Assembly (NCBI GenBank): GCA_016191285.1
Contig: JACPPA010000014.1
Span: forward strand, 62,001-126,000
Reading direction: 5' to 3'
DNA length: 64,000 nt
Source: Gammaproteobacteria bacterium
Lineage (GTDB): Bacteria > Pseudomonadota > Gammaproteobacteria > Ga0077536
Each line of letters starts with the position of its first letter. The stretch's first letter is position 1. The notes under the pieces are model-generated. The model was not told the DNA's origin. It was given only the letters and a program-made list of their open reading frames with translations, and searched no databases. Position numbers and translations under genes: made by a program. Below, piece by piece: positions 29,963 to 37,262 of this stretch.

Positions 29963-30472
29963 ATGACCGCTCCCAAATACCACACCAAATTTGGCTCACT
30001 CGCCCACTTCGAGAAAGGCGGGGTGCAATCGATCACCGACGATGTTAAGCACTACGCGTTCTCGAATTGTTTCGATATTGCGTCCAGAGCACGACCCTTT
30101 GAGAAGATCGTCTTCGGGCAGAATCAGATTTACGTGCTGGAAACCATCCGTGCGGAAGGAAACTCGCCGTGGTATACCTGCGCGCATGACGAATTCGCGC
30201 TATGCATGGACGGCGAAGTTGAAATTCATCTGATACAACTCGATGCCGATCAACAAGTCCGCGACCAGACCAAGAATGGCGCTGTGCTCGTGATCGGGGA
30301 ACCGCGTGGCCAGCCGATGGGCTGGATGAAGATCCGCCGCGGGCATCAGGCAATGTTACCGCGGAACAGCGCTTATCAATTCCGTGCCGCCCAGCCCGCC
30401 GTGCTGATCCAGCAGACCTGCAAGGGCGAGCTTAGCATCGAGCGCTGGGCGGATATTTGTCAGACCGCGTGA
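29963..30472 (+). CDS. Hydroquinone 1,2-dioxygenase, small subunit (HapC/PnpC-like)
   Basis: This 169-residue protein starts at 29963 (MTAPKYHTKFGSLAHFEKGG), with AAAGGG upstream. Length and sequence (SNCFDIASRARPFEKIVFGQ, YVLETIRAEGNSPWYTCAHDEFALCMDGEVEIHL in parts) fit the roughly 19-kDa alpha subunit of two-component hydroquinone dioxygenases from 4-hydroxyacetophenone and 4-nitrophenol degraders. It has a cupin-like barrel pattern but is thought to be structural. The large subunit gene follows 22 bp downstream. The holoenzyme cleaves hydroquinone to 4-hydroxymuconic semialdehyde with Fe(II) and O2. Confidence 0.85.
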   Translation: MTAPKYHTKFGSLAHFEKGGVQSITDDVKHYAFSNCFDIASRARPFEKIVFGQNQIYVLETIRAEGNSPWYTCAHDEFALCMDGEVEIHLIQLDADQQVRDQTKNGAVLVIGEPRGQPMGWMKIRRGHQAMLPRNSAYQFRAAQPAVLIQQTCKGELSIERWADICQTA

Positions 30473-30494
30473 GAATAATGTCGAGGTATTATCG

Positions 30495-31502
30495 ATGAAC
30501 GCCGTCGTTGAATTCGTCAATGTCCTGGCTAGTAAACCAGACGCCGTGTCGGGCTATAAAAGTTTCACCTTGGGCAGCTTTACTTTTTGCCGCGACGAGT
30601 ATTTTGCGCACGTGTCGTGGACGACGCGCAGCGGAAAGCCGATGAGTCATACGCTCGACGCCGGCAATTTTTTGCGCGCGCTGATGCGCGACGTGGCGTG
30701 GGGCTTCTTCTATGGCTGGGTCAACTTCGACGCCGTGATTGGGACCGTTAATCGCTACGAATCGGTCGATCTCTACGCCGGCTCGTATAACGGCACGATG
30801 AAGGAAGCGGAGATCGATTTGCTCGAGAATTTTCCCACGGCGCAGATCCGCGCGACTTTCGAACAAATGCTCGACGATTGGACGAACGAGGGATTCGATC
30901 CGTTCGCCGCCCCGCAAGAAACCGGCTCGGCGCACGGCCGCAAACGGGGCAACAACACGGCCAAAGTCACGCGCGCACGCGAGCTCGCGAAACGCTGTGT
31001 GGGATTGAAGGGCGATTTGGCGATGCGCAGCGACACTAGCGGCGCGCCCATCAACCGCGCGTTTGCCGATGTGCCGCAAGAGGCACCGGAACTCCATCCT
31101 GAACCCGGCTTCGAAAACGACGTCCACGCCTTTAACTTGTTCGCCTTCTTAAGTCGCTCGCAGGTGACGTGGAATCCGAGCTTCACGTCCGTCGTCAAAT
31201 ACAGTTTCATGTGCCCGACCACCGAGGAACACATCCTGCCGATCATTCACGGCAACGATCGGGTGGAATGGTTCTTTCAAATGTGCGACGAAATCCATTG
31301 GGACTGTGGCGACAAGAACACCGGCAAGCCGCTCGCCCGCGTGATCATGAAAGCCGGCGACATGGCGGCGATGCCCGCCTACTGCCGTCATCAAGGCTTC
31401 AGTCCCAAACGCTCGATGTTGCTGGTGTGGGAAAACGGCTCGCCGACCTTGGCCTATGAAATTCAGAACGGCAAAAGCCCGGAAATACCTGTCCAATTCT
31501 GA
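30495..31502 (+). CDS. Hydroquinone 1,2-dioxygenase, large subunit (HapD/PnpD-like)
   Basis: This 335-residue catalytic subunit is close to the roughly 38-kDa HapD/PnpD. Candidate Fe ligands are Asn254 and Glu258 in IHGNDRVEWFF and His299 in AYCRHQGFSPKR. Their spacing (N+4 = E, N+45 = H) equals the Asn258/Glu262/His303 set that I recall from the PnpCD structure. GAGGT lies 8 nt before the start. No hapE/hapF-like genes (4-hydroxymuconic semialdehyde dehydrogenase, maleylacetate reductase) follow, so the lower pathway must be elsewhere. Confidence 0.88.
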   Translation: MNAVVEFVNVLASKPDAVSGYKSFTLGSFTFCRDEYFAHVSWTTRSGKPMSHTLDAGNFLRALMRDVAWGFFYGWVNFDAVIGTVNRYESVDLYAGSYNGTMKEAEIDLLENFPTAQIRATFEQMLDDWTNEGFDPFAAPQETGSAHGRKRGNNTAKVTRARELAKRCVGLKGDLAMRSDTSGAPINRAFADVPQEAPELHPEPGFENDVHAFNLFAFLSRSQVTWNPSFTSVVKYSFMCPTTEEHILPIIHGNDRVEWFFQMCDEIHWDCGDKNTGKPLARVIMKAGDMAAMPAYCRHQGFSPKRSMLLVWENGSPTLAYEIQNGKSPEIPVQF

Positions 31503-31645
31503 GGACGCGCGTCCGCTCTCCCCTCGCGCCAAGTTTGGAGCGCCGGAATGACGAGGAATGATTGAACGCGGCGACTATCCCCGAAGGAAAATTGTGAACA
31601 AGCGACAGTCTTGCGGTTAAGGGGAAAGTGCTGCATTAGCTGCCC

Positions 31646-32692
31646 TCATTGTCCCGCTGGGCTGGTGTAGCGCGTATGAACTGTTTCAATATCCGCGCGC
31701 ACTTCGGGCTTGAGGGTCAAGTCGAAATATTTCGCCAATTCATCCAACTGCGCGATTGACGTCGCGCCGAGAATTGTTGAAGCGACGAAAAATCGATTAA
31801 CGACGAAGGCGAGCGCGAGCGCGGTCGGCGCAAGTCCATGTTTATCGGCGACTGCGCAGTACGCTTCCGCGGCCGCGACTACATTCGGACGCTTATAACG
31901 CTCGCCGAAGTTCGGGAACTTCGCTAGCCGCGCATCCGTGGATTCTGCACCGTTGCGATATTTGCCGGATAGCAGGCCCATCGCGAGCGGTGAATAAGCG
32001 AGTAACGGCACCTGATGACGATAACTTGCTTCCGCCAAATCTCCATCGAAGGTACGGCACACCAAACTGTAGCCATTTTGGATGGAAGCCGGCTCCGGCA
32101 ACCCGTGTTCACGCGCGACGCGCACAAATTCACAAACGCCGTAACAAGTTTCGTTCGATAAGCCATAGGCGCGAATTTTTCCAGCCTTGATTGCGGCCGC
32201 GAGTGTCGTGATCTGATCGAGGATCGGTGTCGTGTGCTTCTCTTTGGTGACATCGAACTGCCACGTCCCGAACATCGGCACATTGCGCTCGGGCCAGTGA
32301 ATTTGATAGAGATCGAGATAGTCGGTTTGCAAGCGTCGGAGACTATCGTCGATGGCCCAGGGAATAGTTTTCGCCGACACGCTGGTGTCGCCGTCGCGGA
32401 TCCAATCGCGGCGACCCGGACCCGCGATCTTCGACGCCAGCACGAATTCACCGCGCCGCGCGCGGTGCTTCGCGTTCCACGCGCCAATATAATTTTCGGT
32501 GCGGCCCTGGGTTTCGCGCCCCGGTGGCACCGGATACATCTCTGCGGTATCGATGAAATTTATCTGGTTATCGAGTGCCCAATCGATCTGCGCGTGGGCT
32601 TGCGCCTCGGAATTTTGTTCACCCCAGGTCATCGTCCCCAGACAAATTTTGGTGACTTCAAGCGCGCTTTGGCCCAGACGATTTTTTTTCAT
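31646..32692 (-). CDS. Aldo/keto reductase, Tas-like
   Basis: This 348-residue NADPH-dependent (beta/alpha)8 barrel enzyme has the AKR tetrad Asp-Tyr in NFIDTAEMYPVP (about residues 45-56), Lys in VLASKIAGPG and His in YQIHWPERN. The long form with SIQNGYSLVCR and LLAYSPLAMGLLSGKYRNG matches the E. coli Tas subgroup. It reduces carbonyl compounds, but the substrate cannot be assigned. It is convergent with the HapD-like gene. Confidence 0.88.
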   Translation of the reverse strand: MKKNRLGQSALEVTKICLGTMTWGEQNSEAQAHAQIDWALDNQINFIDTAEMYPVPPGRETQGRTENYIGAWNAKHRARRGEFVLASKIAGPGRRDWIRDGDTSVSAKTIPWAIDDSLRRLQTDYLDLYQIHWPERNVPMFGTWQFDVTKEKHTTPILDQITTLAAAIKAGKIRAYGLSNETCYGVCEFVRVAREHGLPEPASIQNGYSLVCRTFDGDLAEASYRHQVPLLAYSPLAMGLLSGKYRNGAESTDARLAKFPNFGERYKRPNVVAAAEAYCAVADKHGLAPTALALAFVVNRFFVASTILGATSIAQLDELAKYFDLTLKPEVRADIETVHTRYTSPAGQ

Positions 32693-32810
32693 TGGTGTCC
32701 TCTGTCCCCGGGAATGCTGGGGATTTAAATACCGTGCTGTCCCACAAGATAACGCCCCGAATTATGCAGGTTCATTCAGCAATTTTGTGATCGGTTCGAC
32801 TTCACTGCGG

Positions 32811-33692
32811 CTACAACGGGCGCTGCTTGTACAACCACATCAAACCGCTTTGCCCCTTGTCGGCGTTGCCGTTCGCGATGAGCTGCCGATAAAGCTGTTG
32901 GACGCTGGCCGTGATCGGCATCGGCGAGCCAGTCTCGCGCCCAAGGTCAACGGCGATATCGAGATCTTTCGCCATGATTTTGGCGTTCACTTCAGCGCTG
33001 TAATCGGCCGCCGCCATGCGCCGTGCATGATGTTGCAACACGGCCGAATCCGCCCAGCCGTTGGCCAACGCATCCGGGAGCATGGGCGCTGAAACGCCGA
33101 AGTTCGCGCAATAATTCAACGCTTCGGCGACCACCGCGAGATTGCCACCGATGATCATTTGATTGGCGATCTTGGTCGCTTGACCCGCGCCGACGTCGCC
33201 CATCCGCGTGAGTCGCAGACTATAGGCGTCGAGCACGGGACGCACCGTTGCGATGCTGGCCTCGTCACCGCCCGCCATCACGACTAAGCGACCAGCCTCC
33301 GCGGCTACCACGCCACCGGTGACCGGCGCGTCGACCCAGGTCATGCCGGAGGCTTGCCACAGCCGCGCGGCGAACGCCCGCGTCGCCACCGGGTGAATAG
33401 TGGAGTGGTCGAGAAGCACGGTGCCGGTTCGCGCACCGTCGGCGATGCCATTCACGCCGAACACCACCTCCTCGATCGCGGCGGTATCGGTCACGCAGGT
33501 GATCACCAGATCGCAGCTCGCCGCGAGTTCAGCTGGGCTGGCCGCAACGGTCGTATTACCGTGCACCCAAGGCCTTAGTTTTGACGGAGTCCGACCCCAC
33601 ACCATGAGGCTATGCCCGGCTTGCTGCAGGCGAATCGCAATCGCGCCGCCCAGTGCACCCAATCCTACAAACCCGATCCGCAACTTCGCCAT
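32811..33692 (-). CDS. Beta-hydroxyacid dehydrogenase family oxidoreductase
   Basis: The ATG at 33692 has GGAGG upstream, giving 293 residues. It has an N-terminal Rossmann motif GFVGLGALGGAIA (residues 7-19), a substrate-binding DAPVTGGVVAAEAG segment, and the catalytic Lys in GQATKIANQM. These place it with 3-hydroxyisobutyrate, tartronate semialdehyde and glyoxylate/succinic semialdehyde reductases. It faces a divergent PhyH gene across 105 bp. The exact substrate is unknown. Confidence 0.87.
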   Translation of the reverse strand: MAKLRIGFVGLGALGGAIAIRLQQAGHSLMVWGRTPSKLRPWVHGNTTVAASPAELAASCDLVITCVTDTAAIEEVVFGVNGIADGARTGTVLLDHSTIHPVATRAFAARLWQASGMTWVDAPVTGGVVAAEAGRLVVMAGGDEASIATVRPVLDAYSLRLTRMGDVGAGQATKIANQMIIGGNLAVVAEALNYCANFGVSAPMLPDALANGWADSAVLQHHARRMAAADYSAEVNAKIMAKDLDIAVDLGRETGSPMPITASVQQLYRQLIANGNADKGQSGLMWLYKQRPL

Positions 33693-33797
33693 TACTCGTG
33701 CCTCCGATCCTTGCTTATCGTCCGCTAAATCGTTGTATGCTCCGTGCAACGATTGTCGGCATCCCAATCACGGGACGCAACCGCGCGGAGCGCTTGT

Positions 33798-34589
33798 ATG
33801 GAATTAACTCGTGCCCAACTCGCCCAGTTTGAAGACCTGGGTTACCTCTTTCTGCCGGACGTCTTCGACACTGCCGAAACCGGCGTCTTAAACCGCGAGG
33901 CGCACAAAATTTTTGCGATGCAGCGCCGGGAAGTGGTGCGCGAGAAGGACGAAAAAACCGCCCGCACCGCGTTCGCGGCCCATTACTACAATGAAGCCTA
34001 TCGGCGCCTGGGGCGCCATCCCCGACTGATCTTACCCATCATGCAGATCCTGGGCGGTGGCGTGTACATGCATCAGTACAAGATCAATGCCAAGGCCGCG
34101 TTCAACGGCGATGTCTGGCAATGGCATCAGGACTACGGCACCTGGGCGCGGGACGATCTAATGCCCGAGCCGCGCGCCATGAACATCGCGCTGTTTCTGG
34201 AAGAGGTCACCGAGTTCAACGGCGCGCTGATGTTCATTCCGCGCAGTCACCAACAAGGTACGCTCAAGGCCGGTCATGATCTCCAAACCACCAGTTATCC
34301 GTTATGGACGATCGATAACGACACCATTAGCCGGCTCGTCAAAGAAGGCGGTTTGGTCGCGCCGAAAGGCCGCGCGGGCTCGGTCATTTTGTTTCATGGC
34401 AATCTGGTGCATGGCAGCCCGTCGAATATGTCGCCATTCGATCGCACGATCGTCTACTTAAGTCTGTGTCATGTCGACAATCACATTCGTCAGTTCAAAC
34501 GTCCGGAATGGATCGCGCATCGCGACTTCGCACCGATTGAACCGCTCGCCGACGATTGCCTCCGCGAATTGGCGCGCGCCGCCGCTTAA
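33798..34589 (+). CDS. Phytanoyl-CoA dioxygenase (PhyH) family hydroxylase
   Basis: This 263-residue Fe(II)/2-oxoglutarate enzyme starts at 33798 (MELTRAQLAQFEDLGYLFLP), with CGGAG upstream. It has the HxD iron motif in WQWHQDYGTWARDD (about residues 112-125), a distal His in ILFHGNLVHGSPSN and a following Arg for 2-oxoglutarate. The layout resembles ectoine hydroxylase-type members, but no ectoine genes are near. An oxidoreductase gene follows after 11 bp on the same strand, so the hydroxylated product may be its substrate. The natural substrate is unknown. Confidence 0.87.
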   Translation: MELTRAQLAQFEDLGYLFLPDVFDTAETGVLNREAHKIFAMQRREVVREKDEKTARTAFAAHYYNEAYRRLGRHPRLILPIMQILGGGVYMHQYKINAKAAFNGDVWQWHQDYGTWARDDLMPEPRAMNIALFLEEVTEFNGALMFIPRSHQQGTLKAGHDLQTTSYPLWTIDNDTISRLVKEGGLVAPKGRAGSVILFHGNLVHGSPSNMSPFDRTIVYLSLCHVDNHIRQFKRPEWIAHRDFAPIEPLADDCLRELARAAA

Positions 34590-34600
34590 GGCCAGGGCAG

Positions 34601-35965
34601 ATGAATTTACACGCCCTGTTGCTGAAACGCGCCGCGGCGAATAAACCAATCCGCATTGGGCTCATTGGCGCCGGCAAATTCGGCACGATGTTTCTGGCGC
34701 AAGTGGCGCGCACCCCGGGCATGCACGTGGTGGCGGTGGCCGATCTCGCCCCCGGCCGAGTCATCGAAGCGTTGCAGCGAGTCGGCTGGCCGCCTGAAAA
34801 AGCCGCGGCGAGTAGTTATGCCCAAGCATTGGCCAATGGCACCACCTACCTCACCGACAACGCAGACGAATTACTCGCCGTTGACGAGATCGAAGTCGTG
34901 ATCGAAGCGACCGGCAATCCGGCGGCTGGCGTGCATCACGCGCTGAAAGCGAGTGCGCATGGCAAGCATGTGGTGATGGTAAACGTCGAGGCCGATGTGT
35001 TGGCCGGCCCCTTACTCGCGGCGCGGGCCAAGGCCGCGAACGTGATCTATTCCTTGGCTTACGGCGATCAACCGGCGCTAATCTGCGAAATCGTGGATTG
35101 GGCCCGCGCGGCAGGCTTTGACGTGGTAGCGGCTGGCAAGGGCACCAAGTATTTACCGATTTATCATGACTCGACGCCAGACACCGTGTGGCAGTACTAC
35201 GGTTTAACCGCGGAACAAGCCACACAGGGCGGCCTCAATGCGCAGATGTTCAACTCCTTTCTCGATGGCACCAAGTCCGGCATCGAGATGGCCGCGGTCG
35301 CGAATGCGACGGGTCTTGCGCCACCGCGCGACGGGCTCACGTTCCCGGCCTGCGATGTTGACGCGCTACCGACAGTGCTCCGCCCGCGTGCGGTCGGAGG
35401 GGTGTTGGACGACAAAGGCATGGTCGAAGTCGTGTCGAGTTTAGAACGTGACGGTAGCCGCCTCGCGCGCGACCTGCGCTGGGGGGTGTACACGGTGTTT
35501 GAAGCACCGACCGATTATGTCATGCGCTGTTTCGCGGAATACGGCCTTAAGACTGACGAGAGCGGTCGTTATGCAGCAATGTATAAGCCCTATCATTTGA
35601 TCGGACTCGAGCTCGGCATCTCCATCGCCAGTGTGGCATTACGCGGCGAACCGACCGGCGCGCCGCGGGCGTGGCACGGCGATGTAGTCGCCACCGCCAA
35701 ACGCGACCTCGCGGCCGGCGAAATCCTCGACGGTGAAGGCGGCCATCGCGTGTGGGGTAAATTAATGCCGGCCGCGGATTCGGTGGCGCGTGGGGCGTTG
35801 CCGATCGGGCTCGCGCATCATTGCCGCCTCATACGGCGGGTGGCGCGTGGCGCCCCGCTGACGTGGACCGATGTCGATATCGATGCGACGCAGGAAGCGG
35901 TGCGCGTGCGGCGCGAGATGGAAGCGGAGTTTGGGGATGCACTGCTGAAGGTCGTCCCGAGCTAA
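34601..35965 (+). CDS. NAD(P)-dependent oxidoreductase with C-terminal SAF domain
   Basis: This 454-residue protein has a Rossmann domain (IRIGLIGAGKFGTMFLAQVA, about residues 17-36), a homoserine-dehydrogenase-like middle (EATGNPAAGVHHALKASAHGK) and a SAF-like end (VATAKRDLAAGEILDGEGGH). Proteins of this design are often labelled SAF-domain or homoserine-dehydrogenase-like and usually sit in sugar-acid or small-molecule catabolic operons. It follows the PhyH gene by 11 bp. The reaction cannot be stated from sequence alone. Confidence 0.8.
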   Translation: MNLHALLLKRAAANKPIRIGLIGAGKFGTMFLAQVARTPGMHVVAVADLAPGRVIEALQRVGWPPEKAAASSYAQALANGTTYLTDNADELLAVDEIEVVIEATGNPAAGVHHALKASAHGKHVVMVNVEADVLAGPLLAARAKAANVIYSLAYGDQPALICEIVDWARAAGFDVVAAGKGTKYLPIYHDSTPDTVWQYYGLTAEQATQGGLNAQMFNSFLDGTKSGIEMAAVANATGLAPPRDGLTFPACDVDALPTVLRPRAVGGVLDDKGMVEVVSSLERDGSRLARDLRWGVYTVFEAPTDYVMRCFAEYGLKTDESGRYAAMYKPYHLIGLELGISIASVALRGEPTGAPRAWHGDVVATAKRDLAAGEILDGEGGHRVWGKLMPAADSVARGALPIGLAHHCRLIRRVARGAPLTWTDVDIDATQEAVRVRREMEAEFGDALLKVVPS

Positions 35966-36007
35966 CGTCGCGTCCCGCAACGAACTTTGATAATTCGCTA
36001 ATCGCGG

Positions 36008-36194
36008 TGTGGGAGCCGCTTTAGCGGCGAATCGTTCAAGCCTTCAATCCTCGTCCAGGCAACCAGGATTCGCGGCTAAAGCCGCTCCCACAGTACAGGC
36101 TCCACCACGCACACTGGATTTGTGGGAGCCGCTTTAGCGGCGAATTTTCGAGAGCCTTCCATTCGCGGCTAAAGCCGCTCCCACATTAGCAGCC
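36008..36194. repeat. REP cluster: four alternating palindromic units
   Basis: Four near-identical 24-bp units alternate in orientation at about 36008-36032, 36068-36092, 36120-36145 and 36170-36194. Each contains GTGGGAGCCGCTTTAGCGGC or its complement. The arrangement is that of bacterial interspersed mosaic elements. It fills the gap between the convergent SAF oxidoreductase and Mtd-like genes. No REP-associated transposase gene is in the window. Confidence 0.85.
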
Positions 36195-36229
36195 CACGCC
36201 CATGCCCCCACCTCCTGGAAGCCACTTGG

Positions 36230-37096
36230 CTATTCAGGCTTCGCGTCGAGACGAGTCTTCTGTCGCACGGCGCCGGTGCTGCCATGCGGCGTTCGGAGCA
36301 CACTGTCAGCGCCTTTTTCCAACTCTCGCGCTTCGTCGGCCAAGCGTGCGGCGCTGCGCATCATCTCGTGGCCCGCAGCGACCATGCGGATATAGCGCGC
36401 CGGATCTTGTTCCTTGAAGCAGCCATCGGCGGTGACCGCCGAGGTCGACTCGGCGATCGATAGTGCGGCATACGCTTTGGCCGCCGCGTACGGATTGCCG
36501 AAACCACCCGCGGCCACCGCCTTGTCGGGCGTAACGGTGATGCGCGGATACGTCGGTGCGGTACCGGCCCTGAGCGACTCAATCACGCGATCGAGTTCGG
36601 TTTGCACCAAACGCAATACGCCGGTCGCGGCCAACACCTTGATCAGATCGGCATTGAACAGCGCCATCTCGGTGGGATCGAGAAACTCGCGCCGCGCGCC
36701 GATCATCGAATCCGCCGGAAAAATCATGAAGCCCTGTCCGTCCGGCACGCTCATCACCTGTTTGCCCTCGTCGTTTTTCTTGAAGAAAGCTTTTTTCGAC
36801 GGGCCATCGGAGAGCGTGATCAGTGGGATCCCGGCCGCTGCCACCGCTTTGCGCGAATTCGCGGGGCCGCCGAGTGCGGCGTTGGGGCTGACCAGTAATA
36901 GGAGTTGTGGTTGATAGGCGAGGATTGCGGCGGTTGGTTCGGCGCAAGATTCCGGATCGAGTTTGGCCCCGCAGGTGAAAGCGCGAACTTCAAGATCTTC
37001 GCGATCGGCACGTTCGTCGAGCAGCAGATCGAGAAGGGGAGCCGCGCCGATGCAGCCTAGTTTTAGTACGCCGAGTTTGAATACGCCCGATGCCAT
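36230..37096 (-). CDS. mtd: Homologue of F420-dependent methylene-tetrahydromethanopterin dehydrogenase (Mtd)
   Basis: This 288-residue protein is close to archaeal Mtd in length (about 275-285) and collinear with it as I know the family: LGVLKLGCIGAAPLLDLLLD, then ERADREDLEVR (residues about 8-38). The best-kept block is DSMIGARREFLDPTEMALFN followed by ADLIKVLAATG (about 128-160). Next come GGFGNPYAAAKAYAALSIAE, ADGCFKEQ, and AAGHEMMRSAARLADEAREL near the end. GAGGAG precedes the ATG. In archaea Mtd interconverts methylene- and methenyl-tetrahydromethanopterin with coenzyme F420. Here the gene is last in line behind boxR-boxC-boxB, separated from boxB by a 166-bp gap with a hairpin repeat. 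BoxC releases formate, so a C1 role is conceivable, but cofactor use is unproven. Confidence 0.82.
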   Translation of the reverse strand: MASGVFKLGVLKLGCIGAAPLLDLLLDERADREDLEVRAFTCGAKLDPESCAEPTAAILAYQPQLLLLVSPNAALGGPANSRKAVAAAGIPLITLSDGPSKKAFFKKNDEGKQVMSVPDGQGFMIFPADSMIGARREFLDPTEMALFNADLIKVLAATGVLRLVQTELDRVIESLRAGTAPTYPRITVTPDKAVAAGGFGNPYAAAKAYAALSIAESTSAVTADGCFKEQDPARYIRMVAAGHEMMRSAARLADEARELEKGADSVLRTPHGSTGAVRQKTRLDAKPE

Positions 37097-37148
37097 CGGA
37101 GTCTCCTCAGGAATTAAAATTGTTGGTGCGAAAAGTTCTTCTTATTTT

Positions 37149-37260
37149 CCCCTCACCCCGGCCCTCTCCCGCAAGGGGAGAGGGAGTGTGTCGTTCGACG
37201 CTGCGTTGACCATTTCGTCCTGTCCCCTCTCCTCTTGAGGGAGAGGGCTAGGGTGAGGGG
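37149..37260. repeat. 112-bp inverted-repeat element, copy 1
   Basis: Its outer arms are CCCCTCACCCCGGCCCTCTC... on the left and ...GAGAGGGCTAGGGTGAGGGG on the right, enclosing a less conserved centre. It lies just past the boxB stop codon. It can form a long hairpin and may attenuate transcription into the Mtd-like gene. Its left 40 bp are identical to the reverse complement of the right 40 bp of copy 2 (41911-42024). Confidence 0.85.
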
Positions 37261-37262
37261 GA

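Noticed and set aside
30489-31127. 212-codon leftward frame opposite the HapD-like gene
   Set aside because: The sense strand encodes a full dioxygenase subunit with iron-ligand spacing intact; the antisense frame shows no family.
36008-36194. Possible CRISPR array
   Set aside because: Units are palindromic, alternate in orientation and have unequal spacers, so this is a REP cluster. No cas genes are present.
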